In this document: piece after piece, positions 11,101-24,100 of the stretch
Layout of the letters: the number at the start of each line of letters is the position of its first letter
Numbering within the stretch: position 1 is the stretch's first letter
Origin: Membranipora membranacea
Taxonomy: Eukaryota; Bryozoa; Gymnolaemata; Cheilostomatida; Membraniporidae
DNA: 60,000 bases
Assembly (NCBI GenBank): GCA_914767715.1
Contig: OU612075.1
Coordinates: 14,572,001 to 14,632,000, forward strand
Direction: 5' to 3'
The notes under the pieces: generated by a model
Seen by the model: only the letters and a program-made list of their open reading frames with translations
Databases searched by the model: none
Told to the model about the DNA's origin: nothing
Translations under genes and position numbers: made by a program

Positions 11101-14100
11101 ACCAGCCCTGACTTGTGGGAATGAGACCTAGCCTGTAACAGGATCCCTTATAGACAAGGTTAGCTCTTGTGAGATGCGAATGCTAAGGTACTGCATGGGG
11201 ATAAGCTTAGAGTAGCATCAAAGGAATGAAGAGATAACAGCCGAAGCAAATATAATGCCAGTCAGGGATGTCATGAGGAAAAAGAGGCTAGAATGGTATG
11301 GTCATGTTTGTCGACGCGAGCGAGAGCACAGAGATTTCCAATCTTACAACCATCAGGCACTCAGTTTATCCTGCATTTGGGAAAATACTGAAAAAAGCCT
11401 TAATGAATTTGCTACGTTTGACCAAAACTTACCAAATGTGGTGAATATAAGAGGAAAAAGGGATACATGTCCTGTGATGGATATGAGCACGAAATGTCGA
11501 GCGTATTCTGAGTTATCTGTGGCCAGAAGAATCATCGGTATAATTACGAGTAGGATCGCCTTCTCATGTACGTGCCATCCGAACATGAATGAAGTGTAAC
11601 CACATAATATCATACAGCGAAGGAACGCTCGAGGGCCGGTTGGATTCAACCACAGGTGTATTATCGAAGGCTATTAAATAGAACAGAATGGTTCAAAAAT
11701 TAGGACAATAATGATGAAAACATAAATCCATGCCTGTTTCATTATTTGCGGGTACATGCTGGTGATGACTGACCAAGCAAAACAAAATGTATAGGCTGAG
11801 GCCGTTTTTAATCGATTTCGCTTGAGTGATTGGAGGGAATCTGGTTTTTGATGTCATTCTCAAGTTCTCAGTCTTTATTTAGAAAAAGGTTACTGTTCTC
11901 ACAAAACAATACATTTCGGTGAAAATCATATGAAATTGGACCACAGGATGTTTATGAGCATTATTTTTGAATTAGACAGATAACTCTACAGCGATACCAA
12001 AAGTTTGATTCTTTCACAATCACTTCAATTTGTTTGTCATTAAATTAATATTTTGAAAGGCCCTACTACTTCATATGAGTTTAAACTTATCATTCATATT
12101 TTTGTCTAAGAGTTGATTTATCACACTATTCATTTATGTTATGTTTAGCTCCATTGCAGTGAAAAGTGAAAAGGGAACTTTAGAGAGACCTTTATTTGCG
12201 CTCAAATCTGCACCTCTTTATTACTGCCATGAAACACCTTGTATGGTTTGTAGGAAAATCCACTATTTTACATACCATCATAAAAAGAGCAGTAAGTATG
12301 AAAGTAGCCAGAGGACTGACGGAGGGTAAAACAGAGTGGTCGAATTCCTGCACCAGCCCACCTGTCATCACAGCAGAGGAGTTGGAGTGTGGAGTAAGCT
12401 CTAGTCGCCTACCTAACAACAGAATAAGATAAGGTAATACTTGTTCTCAACAGCAATAAAGGCATGACAATTTTAGTCCTTTACGCTAATGTATTTGCCA
12501 TTACGGACAATGGTCGAAATATTCTATCGCTGTTCTCTCAGTAATTCCAGTCTATAAAAGTTTTCAACTTATCGCTTGTGTCTGAGTAGTAATAGATACT
12601 GTCTGCGGAACTATTCATTCTCCAGTTTAATGAGTATTCTTCCGTTTCTACTTACTTATGTCAACATGTCGCACAAATAGATCAATACCGTAGAAAAGTT
12701 TGAATCAATCTATATTGGACAGCGTCCAAAGATAGATCCAAATATTTGATTATACTTACCAACAGTATAAAGAAACTTATCAGCCAGGTTATAAAGAGTC
12801 CAGAAATTTGGAGCCCAGTAAGCGTGGCACAATCCTCTTTTAAACGGAAACAGCCGTGATACAACCTGAGCTAACTGACCCTGTGGAAGTAAAACAAAGA
12901 TAATTGAATGACTTGTGCTTCTTGCTTATTGATGAGAGAAATTAATTTGGTTAATATTGGGTTGATTTAATAAAAAACTGAAACGCAAGAGATAAAAACG
13001 TGATTCCTACAGGAAGCTTGATATAGCACATTTCATATTCCATATTGGTGGTCAATTTTCCATGTCTACTTTCAATAACACTCATTTCCTTATCAACATA
13101 ACAGTTTGAGAAATGAGTTGCATATGAAATCATTGTTTAGTACTAACCATATGTATAAAGGGACCAAATGAGAGGCCGCAGATAATAATCACCACGCCTC
13201 CGAGCATGGAGAACTTGAGGAAGGAGAATGATCTCCATATCACACTGCCATCTATAACATAGACATAGACATTACAATCATCTACACTACATCAACACAT
13301 TATCGGCATGGTAATAGAATTAGAATATCATTATTCTAAACTGATTACTATACGCTTACTATATATACATAGCCTAAGCAATAAAATATATGGCATGGTT
13401 TGAGGGCTTTTACAAAATCAATCCGGAGTTTCAGGGTAACTTTTCATAAAATGTAGTGCTACATAATCCTAATTGGAGGACATTCACAAAATCCCAGTCC
13501 TTAACCATTTTAACATTCAATTTGTGATAACGATTATAGTGCCATCAACACGTGGAACTATATAATACATACCTTTCTGAGAACTGTTGAAACAGTATGC
13601 CCTAAGTAGATATACACCATATGCTGGGGCTATGTATAGAAATATGTGCTTGAAGTTTAACAGAGTCGCAAAGTGCAACGCAGCAGTCATATATCGGCCC
13701 TGTTAACGAAACAAAATACTTCATCAACCAAAGAGAAAACTCTTGTTAGCATTGTAGCCAATCTAACAATTTGCTTTGCCTGCAACAATTCCCATGGTAA
13801 TGAAAATAAGTAATCCCTACCTGATACATGGCAGTTACAGAGAGCAGTAGCAGTCCAAATAGAAACCCGTTGTACTGGAAATGTATATCTGTTGAGTCAC
13901 TGAGTCAAGAATACAAATAATGCTTATCGTGTAACACATAGAATGGTAGTTCACATTGAAGCTTGACAAATTATCATTGAAAATCATTTTTAAAGTATTT
14001 GGTAGGCATCTGAACGGTGCAAACAAATAAAGATTTTATCCTTTCTGTGCTGACATGTTGGCGCAGCTGACCTAACTTTGCGTTATGTTGTCAAAAGGAT

Positions 14101-17018
14101 ACGATCAATGATGAATAGACCGAAGTTTGCCATGAGGAGAACTCCAGTTACCAGCTTTGGGTTCTGTAGGAGTCCCTGCGCCTGGTTGTTTCTTTTAGGT
14201 ACACATGTCATACTGAAGCTGCAAGAAAAGTGAGTTCTTTGAACACAATGCCATATTCGAAAAGAAAACTAAACTGTAGGGTAGTCCTAGAGATACGGAT
14301 TGCACGCGGGTCACTGAAGAAAAAATGGGGGGGGGGGGGGGACTAGAGCATTCTGTGCATACGCAGCTCTGAGGTATGAGCTGATGTCAGCAAAAATGAG
14401 TCTCGGAATTCCAAAGCCATTTAATTGTCCACCTGCTCTGGCAGACACTCTCTACAATGTGTGTGGGACTGCCCATGTGTGTTATCAAATCATACAGGGG
14501 CTGTGTCATTCTCAATTACCAATTTTACTATCAGAACCTTAAACTAAACTCGTTATTATTGCAAATGAGCAAATCAAAGTCGGCATTATGAGCACCTAAC
14601 GATATCTGTGATAATGATAGCCTAGTTTATCAGTGATCTATATGCTCAGTCAAGATCATGAGAGTCAGTATGGGACTAGATACTTATAGCAGATAGCAAA
14701 TAGAAAGTACACAGGAAACACGAATGTTAAAATGTACAAAATTTAGGATGCACTAAGATTGACGACTTGAGCCATGTCATGTCCTGTCCCTAACTTACTG
14801 CTAATATTAAAGTAAAGTAAAGTAAAAGACATTTCTTGAAGGTTGGAACTTCAGGTTAAAGCTTCAGCACATGAGAGTTGATTTACTATAGAGAAGCTGC
14901 CTGGAAAAACAACACTTGTATTATTGCCTTATTTAGTCAATTCACTGTTTGGGCCAACCACATCTCAGTTACTATTGCCTCTATGACATAGTTAAGATTG
15001 ACAGACAAACCATGTGTTCTGAACATAATGGATGCCAAAATTGGAAACTCCATGCATCATTACATCTGTCCACCATTTATCAAGGCTATCAGTATCATAT
15101 TCTACAAGTTATCCCAAATAGTGTGTAAAAAAACTTGGTTGGAGATAATTTTAACTTTGGAATAAATTTGATGACATCGATAGAGCTCAATGATGTTGGG
15201 TGATGAGTTAATCATAGTAACCTGCAAATATTGAAAGATACACGTAATAATAAACCTAGAAAGGACACCATACACAGCTGAGGTAAGGTGATTAATTGTC
15301 GTTACGACATTGGATTGTGGCAATGATGGTATCACTGTGTGGAGTACAGAGTCCAGGTTTTTTGTTAATAAACTAATCAAATTTGATTTCGAAAATTGCT
15401 TTACAATCAGCAGTCATTTCTTCTTCTTTTTTTGCCTAAAATTAGTATCAAACTTTTTAAGACAAGCTGTTGAATCCATTGCAATTTTCTAATTAAAAAT
15501 CAGATCAAAATGGATGCAATTAAAAATAATAAACTTGTTATGGGATATGCAAATCAATGATAACACCAATGCTGCTACACAATTCAATGTTGTAACGTCA
15601 CACATAATTGAGTGCCTCAGTGCCCTGTCTAGGTTTATCCCCAAGTCTATGCGTTCAATTAAATATGATCCTGATGATAGTTACTAAGAATACCACTTAC
15701 TAGTATGCAGCATAGAGGTATAGAAAGTCTGCTGCTATCACAGTGAATCTGTGGAATATGATACTAGCCTCACTCGTGTAGTTGAGGTTCTTTACTTTCA
15801 CCATGGCTCCATCAAAAAATGGAGCGAATTGTGATAGCAAAAACTCAAACCAAGCGAATAATGGAGGATAGTCCAGAGTCCATTCTGATGTGTCCTGCAA
15901 ATGATAAAAATCCCACATTACAGAAAAAGTCCAGTTCTGTGAGGGCAGTTGCCAGTTTTATGAAAAAAACATAGTAGAGGGGTTGTTAATGCAGCCTATG
16001 TTGAGTGCTAAGAAATATTTAAGGTACTTAGTCAAATCAAACACTCAAGTATTCTGATACATGCGGCAGGTTGCTGTAAGGGACATGTCTTACATCAGTC
16101 ATGCAGCCCCTACAGCGCCAACAACAATGCTCTATAGGCCTTGAGTACTGAAAGACATGTCCCATACTACCGCACCTGCCACAAATGCCTCACAGCACCT
16201 GTCGCAGGTGACGGTTTTTAGTGCCATTCAGAACAACGTACTCACCTCGGTGTACCATTTATTCAATGGTAAACTGTGAGTAATAGCCAGCCAATTCCTG
16301 TGGACCTCATAGTCAGTAGATCGACTGTCAAAATAAAATGCATAAAAATTTGAAGTAATCCTGTTTGCGGCACACTTCACATCATAAATTGATACATAGG
16401 GTGGTCAACTTTCAGCTTTGATTGATAAACAATCTTGATAATCTAGTTTGAAGGTAGCCTTAGTCTAGTCATTCCTGAAATGTGAGAGCAACTGTGACAT
16501 AAGAAATGCCTGAAATATTAAGTAAATTATTTATTGTGTGTTTTATTGCTGATTGATTTTTCTCTCAAGGAAGTTATCAGAAAATGAATGGGGACTTTTG
16601 CTTCATTGGCAAAAATATGGGCCACACAAAAGTGACTTCATATATCATGCACCATGGACTAGCACACAACAACATGTAAGCCTATAATTATTGCATCTCT
16701 CACAGACAGAGTTACAGCTAGTATATTTCTTTTCTTTTGAGCATGCCAACCAATGCCTAATATATCTTGTCGAAAGTATTAACTAGAAGAAATTAGTGCA
16801 ATTAATTCAAACCCTGATGATGAGTATCTTTATTGTATGGGAGTAAGGGGATAGAGACATGCAGGTATGTTATGTATTGTTAATAATTGTATGTTTAAAA
16901 AAATTATAATAGTGAATAATGACTGCAACTCTACTTACTAAGTTTTGACCATAAGAGTTTTCACTAGACTCAGAGCAATCGCTACACCTACTAACACAGT
17001 ATGTTCTTGTGAATCCAT
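5118..17018 (-). CDS. ALG8: ALG8, dolichyl-P-Glc alpha-1,3-glucosyltransferase
   Basis: Multi-pass ER membrane glucosyltransferase that adds the second glucose to the lipid-linked N-glycan precursor (Glc1Man9GlcNAc2-PP-dolichol to Glc2). There are twelve coding exons (minus strand, 5' to 3'): 17018-16939, 16324-16246, 15894-15701, 14218-14103, 13888-13821, 13699-13573, 13251-13148, 12880-12760, 12400-12276, 11670-11433, 5947-5869, 5349-5118. All phases join, giving about 520 residues, close to the human length of about 526. Family hallmarks are visible: [64 protein letters not shown] and [14 protein letters not shown]. The start is the ATG of a short first exon whose donor phase fits exon 2. 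Intron 10 (about 5.5 kb) is swollen by an antisense LINE and a nested DNA element. The next gene upstream is myotubularin on the same strand, about 1.1 kb away. Confidence 0.93.
6002..6062 (-). repeat. tRNA-like (SINE) fragment
   Basis: On the minus strand GAAGAGGTAGCTCAGTTGG followed by TTAGAGC is a strong A-box/D-arm match to tRNA. The expected B box downstream is poor (GGGCCGAGGCA), so this is a decayed tRNA-derived SINE head and not a tRNA gene. It lies in ALG8 intron 10, just before the LINE. Confidence 0.5.
6180..7897 (+). mobile_element. RTE-like LINE remnant, 5' part (endonuclease and start of RT)
   Basis: Degenerate non-LTR retrotransposon, antisense to the host gene ALG8. The frame with matches is broken by many stops. 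An apurinic-type endonuclease is recognisable: TLNIGTL near 6437, LQET near 6505, [15 protein letters not shown] near 6700, DLNGH near 6817 and IDYITVRR near 7010. The start of the reverse transcriptase follows: [16 protein letters not shown] near 7700, [19 protein letters not shown] and CRNYRGIKL, ending at 7897. The sequence style is that of RTE-clade elements often annotated as craniofacial-development-protein-2-like. Clade assignment is from memory. The 5' limit is approximate. The copy is dead. Confidence 0.8.
7447..7902 (+). pseudogene. LINE open frame fragment, N-terminal RT region
   Basis: The longest intact piece of the LINE reading frame, about 150 codons. It contains the linker and the first conserved reverse-transcriptase blocks ([34 protein letters not shown]). 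It is cut where the 2,498-bp DNA element is inserted: the last few codons belong to that element. The frame resumes at 10396 as KLLNH, which restores the family block IKLLNH. Confidence 0.75.
7890..7897. repeat. 8-bp target-site duplication, left copy
   Basis: CAAACTCC at 7890-7897 is repeated at 10396-10403. In the LINE this sequence occurs once (the codons for K-L-L within IKLLNH), so it is the duplicated insertion target of the element between the two copies. Confidence 0.85.
7898..10395. mobile_element. hAT-like non-autonomous DNA element nested in the LINE
   Basis: A 2,498-bp insertion beginning CATAAACATATAAAT and ending ATTTATATGTTTATG, a perfect 15-bp terminal inverted repeat. It is flanked by the 8-bp direct repeat CAAACTCC, and removing it plus one repeat rejoins the LINE frame. 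An 8-bp duplication is characteristic of hAT elements. No transposase is recognisable; open frames at 8250-8444, 8686-8889 (minus), 9061-9246 and 9671-9937 (minus) match nothing I know. Three copies of a 21-bp motif lie at 8871-9051. The superfamily call rests on duplication length only. Confidence 0.8.
8871..9051 (+). repeat. Three interspersed copies of a 21-bp motif
   Basis: CCCAGACTGGCCCAATCAATC occurs at 8871-8891 and 8962-8982, and as CTCAGACTGGCCAAATCAATC at 9031-9051. The spacers (70 and 48 bp) are unrelated. The motif lies inside the hAT-like element; the shorter AGACTGG also occurs near its left end at about 7918. Such repeats can be transposase-binding sites, which is inference here. 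Confidence 0.8.
10396..11330 (+). mobile_element. RTE-like LINE remnant, 3' part (RT core to C-terminus)
   Basis: Continuation of the LINE interrupted at 7897. It shows KLLNH at 10396, then a block resembling the family's GF-PGRSTTE motif ([16 protein letters not shown]), then [19 protein letters not shown] (RT motif A), FADDLVFC (the catalytic motif C), [13 protein letters not shown] and a C-terminal [16 protein letters not shown]. The segment between [11 protein letters not shown] and [12 protein letters not shown], about 10671, lacks the expected GLHQGSALSP-type motif, so there is an internal deletion. Stops are present, for example at 10574 and 11036. The 3' end is approximate and no A-rich tail is evident. 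Confidence 0.82.
14327..14341. repeat. Homopolymer G tract
   Basis: Run of 15 G in the ALG8 intron between the exons ending at 15701 and starting at 14218. Confidence 0.9.
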
Positions 17019-18151
17019 CACTTGTTTGCAACTTAAGAGCAATATTGATTAATCAAGGGTCGTAGTAGTAAGTATCTGGTACCCTTGGATTAATTCACTG
17101 GGGAATACATTTTGATTTTCAATTTTACAATTTTTCTTCTAGCAGTGAGCCAAATAAGTCTGTTTGTCAAAGTTCATAAATGCATGTCAGCTTTTCATTG
17201 GCTGATGAGCTGAACCTTGGCAATTCATAAATGAAAGACTTGTCCATAGCCTAAGTTCTTTTACTTTTTACACAAGGCCAAAGTCTGGCATAAGACAACT
17301 CTATGACTATAGACTGGATTATGGGTGGCACAAATTTTCCCTTGCTTCCTCTAAGTTAGCCTGTCTTGACAAGCTTACCCACAGAACAAAGCTTGTCAAG
17401 ACAGGCTACCTCTAAGTATAAGCTTACAAAGTTTGTGTTTTTGGCCCTAAGATGTTACTCATATTTTGAACTATGGAAGTGGGCCTTGCACCACTATTGT
17501 GAATTTCCTGGGATGACACAGCAGCTGTGCTATCCTTCTATATTTATGCTATACTGCCTCTACCGAGGACTCTCAGTGTCCAGAATTTGATTGCCCTAGA
17601 GGACATGGTGAAAAACGAATTAACGCAAGCTGGATAATATAACCAGGTTTACAGAGATTTCTTACAATTTTTAATGATAAATATTCACACAAAAAATAAT
17701 AAGGAGGAGGACGTAATACCTACATTATCCATTTGAAAATGCCTATCAAGTAGGAGGGGCAATTCTAATGTTATAACATGTAATAGTTGAGCACCAACAT
17801 GACATCATACTAAAAGAGTGGCTAAATGTTGACAATAAATATTTCTAGATGAGAGGCAAAATTATTGTGAAAATAATATATATTGTGTCATAATTGAACA
17901 TTGCAGCTTTATCTGATTCCTATTGTATCTCAAATTTGAGAGAACAAGACTGGAGCATTTACATGCAAACTTTTAAGTTGCTTAAAGTTTCCATTGTAAC
18001 AAAGACTTATAAAGTTTATGAAAATTAGACTTCCAGTTGAACTCCTAAACTAAATGCGCATGCATAACTAATCTTCAAACCTCGTTGAAACAAATACTGG
18101 TTGACCTATTGAAGGATCATTGAGACGACAAGGTAGTTAGAGGTTATCTTA
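17019..18151. other. Intergenic region between myotubularin and ALG8
   Basis: About 1.1 kb between the myotubularin stop (18152) and the ALG8 start (17018), both on the minus strand, so it holds the 3' flank of one and the promoter of the other. No gene is supported. It carries a 52-bp palindromic insertion at 17357-17408. The 17366-17590 open frame runs through that palindrome and is not a gene. Confidence 0.7.
17357..17408. mobile_element. 52-bp palindromic mini-insertion with 9-bp target duplication
   Basis: Left arm TAGCCTGTCTTGACAAGCTT (17357-17376) and right arm AAGCTTGTCAAGACAGGCTA (17389-17408) are perfect inverted 20-mers around a 12-base loop. The flanks are identical 9-mers CCTCTAAGT at 17348-17356 and 17409-17417. 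This is the structure of a very small foldback transposable element. Single arms recur at 56266-56283 and, with two differences, at 59609-59627. Confidence 0.85.
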
Positions 18152-21100
18152 TTATTTAATTTGGAGTCGCTTTTTACTCTTCATCTCAGTTTTGAGATCC
18201 TCTAGCTGCTGTCTCAGATGATCTCTTAACAGAAGTAACTCCTTGTTCTTCAGATGTATCGGCTCCTGCAAACATGTCACACAAAAACTCAACATTAAAC
18301 ATATACAGAGACGATTATTTCAACCTGACCATCATGAGAATGATATGTGTATATTATGTACACATATCTATGGTGAAGTGACAGCTCAAGAACTGCAATT
18401 GCTGCACTTAACGTTATAACACTCTACTATTTTCATTACAGCATGTTCTTTGTAATAAACAAGGTAGTTGTGTGACTCAGCTCATACAAATATTGGGCAT
18501 CCAATTGTATACTATTAATATTATATATTTCTAGAAAAAACTGAGAATAATACTGAATTGCTGGTACTTACTTGAGGCCTCATTTTAGGATTCCAGCGCA
18601 GATAGTAGCTGTTCCAAAGTTGTATTCTTCTCAGACTAACGACAGGATAAAGTACATGCTGATGTAGGTAATCTACATACATCGGATTCTTATAGTCATC
18701 CATGTGTGTGTTTACCAGGGACCACAAGCTAACTGTCTTCTGTTTCAAGCCCTAAAAACGTGGAGTATATTACGTGCGAAGGGAGGAATTTTCTTTGCAT
18801 TTAAAAGATATCCACCTGACATTGCGACACAGTCTGTTGAGACCCATGTGTTTAGTAGGAAAGCATCAAATCAAAGCATCAATCAGAATATAAAATAATC
18901 TCAAAGAAAATATCATATCAACATTGATAGATCAGATTCTAAGATGTACATAAATATTGATTTAGATGTTATCTGCTGTGACTGACCTCTCGCATCCTGG
19001 TCTGCTCAGAGTTACCGATGAATGTACCATACAGGCAGCTATATAAGTGATCCAGTATAGTGATCAGCATCGATTCGTTAAACTCAAATGCTGTTGGAAA
19101 CTGTCAAATATACATTAAATATTTAAAAGTTGAGAATACATATTATATAGTTAAAACATAATCTATAGTCACACAAGGTAGATCGAAGCTCAGCTACGCA
19201 TAATCTCCAATTTTTTGGTGGCATGTAGACTTGTATCGAGATGACTGGTTTGTGGGAATTTATGTATAAGTATGTTAAGTATGTTAAGGCAATATCTAGA
19301 TATCCTCATTTCAAAAGAGCTCAAAATGCAAATCAACAAAAAAAAGAAACATGTTAGGTATTCAGCCAGCTGGGTTTAATTGATCATGTGCGATCCAGTG
19401 TGTTTATCTTTGGGTTGCTCCCCTTCAACTGAGCAGTGGGGAAGCAATTCCGAGTGCAGACAAGCTGGATCGAGTTTGGTGCAGGGCTTTACTAACCTGT
19501 CTGCATATTTGCCACACACAGTCTATGAACTGAAGGAAGACAGGGGAGCGCTCAGCATCTGTATGTTTGTCCTCACCATGTCCGACTCGATGATTAAACT
19601 TGTGTCCGAAGCTCAACCATTCCTTCTCAATCAGCACCTCAAATCCTGACATGTAAGAAAATATAAAATCAGGAGGGGGTAACTCAAGGCTGGAGGGATG
19701 TCACATATATTTATGATACTAGTTGGTTATAAGGCAAACATTTTCAACTTGTATACCTGGATGAAAAATGTAGTCAACCTCATGCCGGTCTTCAAATTGG
19801 AATTAACCATAACATACCAAATAACTAAAGCATACAATGAGTGGCAAGTTATTCTGTATTAATCTTTATGTTCAACTTTAAGAGCCAACATAAAATTGAT
19901 TGACTTAGACCTGTCATGATGGATGTTGTGATCACAATCAATGCAAAACCTGGTAAAAATTCCATACCAAGATGGGACTCAATTATGGATCATTACATAA
20001 TGAGTATGAGGTTTACACTGAACAACAATAATACATCATTGGCAGCAAACACTACATTTGACGCTACGCATGACACAAAGACCAACCTGATGTCATGTCA
20101 CCCAAACCCAAACCTGAGGCAGCTGAAACATGCCAGCAGCTAGTGAGGCTAACGCACAGTTTGGCAGTGAAGCCCGGAGTGAAGCGAGAGCGATAGATTT
20201 ATCTGATGATTCTAACATAGCACAGAGGATTGGACAGAGTCCTGATGAGTCATATGAGTACACAGGTACCCAGGGAGATCAACGACCAACTGATGGAATC
20301 AGGTAGGATTTCTTTTTTTTTAAATTAATATCTTTATCTCAGGAAGCAATTTTTGCCCATAGAAGAAATCAAATGCTTGTTAAACCCATGCGCTTTCAAT
20401 GAAATATTATCTTAAGACACTCAAAAGAAATAAACAGTTCGTCTGAATGGCTAAATATTTGACTAGTGGTGTAACGAATAAAGCCTCTTTAATTAGGGGA
20501 GGTTCAGAAATTGAGCTAGCTAGGTATATAAGTAATTCATACCATAGTCTGGATGTACAGACTGTTGGGCGTGAATATCATTTCGATATTAAACCAGCCC
20601 CCAAACAAGTAAATATGTGTCAGATTAACTCTGTCTACAGGAGAAGCGGACTAGATGGATCTGTACAAACAGATGAGGAATATGAGAATGAGTTGGAGTT
20701 AATATACGGAGCTCAGCATGTTATACTAATCTTTGTACCAGTCATCATTTGTATGCTGGTTGTGTCTATCATAATCAGCAGTTTGTCCTTCTTCGCTACC
20801 AACGATGGACAATACTTGTAAGCTTCAGTTTTGCCACGCTGAGTATTATACCTTTCGTTGTGATGTTTGTTCAGCTAAATGTTGATATAAATACCATATT
20901 TTCCCGAGTCATTACATACAAGCCACTCATAATGTGTGGATGTCACATCAGATTCTTGTGAATTTGGATCATATCATATGAATCAATGGAAATTAGTGAA
21001 TTTTGTTTCAGATATGTTGCCCTTTTCTAGTTGTTCCCATATTTTTAATGAGAAGACAAATTCAAACACAGATATCTTCAGTCTTTCCTAATTAAACCTG

Positions 21101-24100
21101 ATTAACCGTGTTGTACCATGTGACTGGGTCACTGTTCTGTATCTTCTAGAGTTTACACACCATTTCACCCAGAAGACACGGACACTGGAGGGGAGATATT
21201 ACTTGACTCTGTGCTAAATGCACTGATAATTCTAGGGGTGGTCGTGGTCATGACATTTCTGCTCGTTCTCGCCTATAAACTCAAATGTTACTGTGTAAGT
21301 TGGAAAACTAATCGGTGATTCTCTTATGAATTTCGCTGGTCCTTTACTATTTGCTTTGTTGGCATGATCGGAACGAAATGTCTCGACCAATGAATTTATT
21401 GAAAGTCTCACATATTTTGTTTGACCTCTAGCTAAAAGCGCCAAAAATATCACTTCTTTGCATTTTCAGTTCATGCATGGCTGGGTTATTCTGTCATCTC
21501 TAATGCTGCTATTCCTGTTTGCTCTTATATTCCTACAAGAACTGCTTAAAGCTTACAATGTACCTATGGACCTTATCACAGCTTTTTTCTGTGTCTTCAA
21601 CTTTGGAATGACAGGTTAGTGGTGTTAATAATGATGTCTCAGAGAACACAAAATACCCGAACCCACCCGATTACAATCAACAACATTACACAGTCAGATA
21701 CATTTGACACCATAAGGCTCATCTCTTGATCAAGCCACTTTAACAAACAGTGCCATATCATCAAACATTTTATATTTCAAATACAAATCCAGATTTAAGT
21801 TAATCATACAAAACAGGGTTGATGATAGCTGATGGGTAGTTGATTCTGTGACTTGCTCGGTTTTTCTGACACCAGTAGAAATTTGGTGTGGTCAGCTCAC
21901 ATCCAGAGAGGGGACCAGCTATCTAACAAAAGCATGTTCAAGAAAGAGCAAGAGACAAGCGGTGATAGATTTTTATGTGTTTGAAAATAGTATGATTGTA
22001 TGTTTTGCTGCATAGGTCTGGTGATGATATACTGGATGGGGCCCCTTGTCATGCAGCAGGCCTATCTGATCATATCCGCTGCACTCATGTCTCTTATATT
22101 TATTAAGTATCTACCAGAGTGGACACTGTGGGTCGTTCTGGGTACGATCGCAATATGGGGTAAGTATGCAAGCAACATGTCCTGTAAGGGCGAGGAGATG
22201 ACTGCTTGGTTGAGGTAATTCTAATTTTGACAATGAATTATGATTGTTGTCTGAAATTATGCAGTAGTTATATGAATATGATTATATCTAGAAAAACAAG
22301 TCACATATCAGATCATATTGTATAGGTGTATACTTGATTCACTATTCACGATACAACTTGACAACCTCAGGCAACTTTGGGTGCATGTGTGAGATAAAAC
22401 AAAGTTTGGTTATTTTTCTAATGATAAGAGGGATTATTGTAGATCAAGTATGCTCCGATCCGATCCGGTCAAACCTGATCTTGTATTATGGTTGTATTTT
22501 GCTTGTCAGATTTGGTAGCAGTTTTGGCACCACATGGACCTCTGAAGATGTTGGTTGAGACAGCCCAGGAGAGAGGAGAGAATGTCATGCCAGCACTTAT
22601 CTACTCATGTATGCACTTAATAATCTCTCTATCAATGACCATGTCCGAACAATTATAAATATGCGTTTGGGTGCAGACAACTTCAAATATAGTAATTTTA
22701 TCAATTATTTTAACTGTAAAAAAACGGGCCACTTAGGATTCATATTCGATCCTTATTAGATTTGGTTAATTTTCAGCCACTGTGATGTACCCTTTTGTAA
22801 CAATGGCCGACAAAGGCAGCCAGAATAAGACTGCGAAGGTGAGGAAAAGTTCATCACAAGGAAGTTCTGCTTCAGTGAATAAAAACAAAAGGAAATATGA
22901 AAAATCACCACAGGGCACTGTGCCTACTGGCCGGGCTGACCTGACCTCTACTGATGATACACCTGCCAACCCAGGTACCCATATCAGTATGTATCTAGTC
23001 TTAAACCCTGTGGCAATTGAATTGAATCACAGTACTATGTACAGTCAATTGGATAGGACTGGTTAAGTTTATGATATCAGCATCATCCCTAAAACATGTC
23101 TGAAGTTATAGTTTCTGAAAAAGAGTAAAGTTTAACCATGTTGTACGATAACCCAATAGTAGGTAGGTAGGTAGCAATAGGTAGATCAGACTGACACGTG
23201 TCCTGAAATGGAAGACAGATTTGTTTAGCTATTTGTGGGTCTGAATCACAGATTGTGGTTACAGAGAATGTTAAAGTGCGAGTAGAAGGTAAATACAAGG
23301 ATGGAGTTGATAATCAGAAGGTGGAGGTGAATAAGCTGAAGGGGAATGGCCAGCGGGTCAGTGTGGATACAGAGGAAGAGCAGCAACAGGGGAGACTACA
23401 ACCAGACAATGAACAGGGGAGGCAAGGGGGCAATGAAGAGGAAAATCTGGGCAGACCCAGTCTCAGGTATCTTTAGCTATGAGGCATATGAGTAACATTA
23501 GACAGCCAGAAAATTTTATCTTTGATGAGATATTCGTAATTGAACAGCTTACCAATCAACTAGAATTAGATATATGCCAGAGGATCACCCGCGATCTAGT
23601 ATGTAATGAAACACACAGCTGTGATATAATTATGTGACATTTGATATTATCACTGGAACCTGCACACTACCACACAAGATGTTCTTGTACTGTACTAAAT
23701 AGTGAGAGAATCGAGATGATGGAGAATGAGATAGCAGAGGAGTCAGAGAGAGGAGTAAAGTTAGGACTGGGAGATTTTATATTCTATAGTGTACTGGTGG
23801 GTAAGGCATCGGCCTCCGGAGATATAGCTACTATTATAGCCTGTTTCATCGCTATCCTTATGGTCAGTCAGTATTTCAGGTATCAGTATAAGAAACATTG
23901 TGTCCCATTCAAAAATCTTCTCCACTGTTCATTCACTACCAGGTGAAACTAAATATAACGAATATCTAGCAGATATGCTGAATGCAGATCAGAAAATGCC
24001 TGATCAGACTAATAGTAATAAGACGAATTACATTTAGCATCTCAGCACTTTATCATAAACTTCCCGACTAGTTCAAAACAACTCGCAGGCGGCTGTGCTT

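Noticed and set aside
15102-15380. Minus-strand frame as an ALG8 exon
   Set aside because: It lies between ALG8 exons 3 and 4, whose phases and protein sequence already join without it, and it has no similarity to ALG8.
20447-20640. N-terminal extension of the second presenilin exon
   Set aside because: The frame runs back into the intron; a clear acceptor at 20638-20640 and phase match with exon 1 define the exon start.
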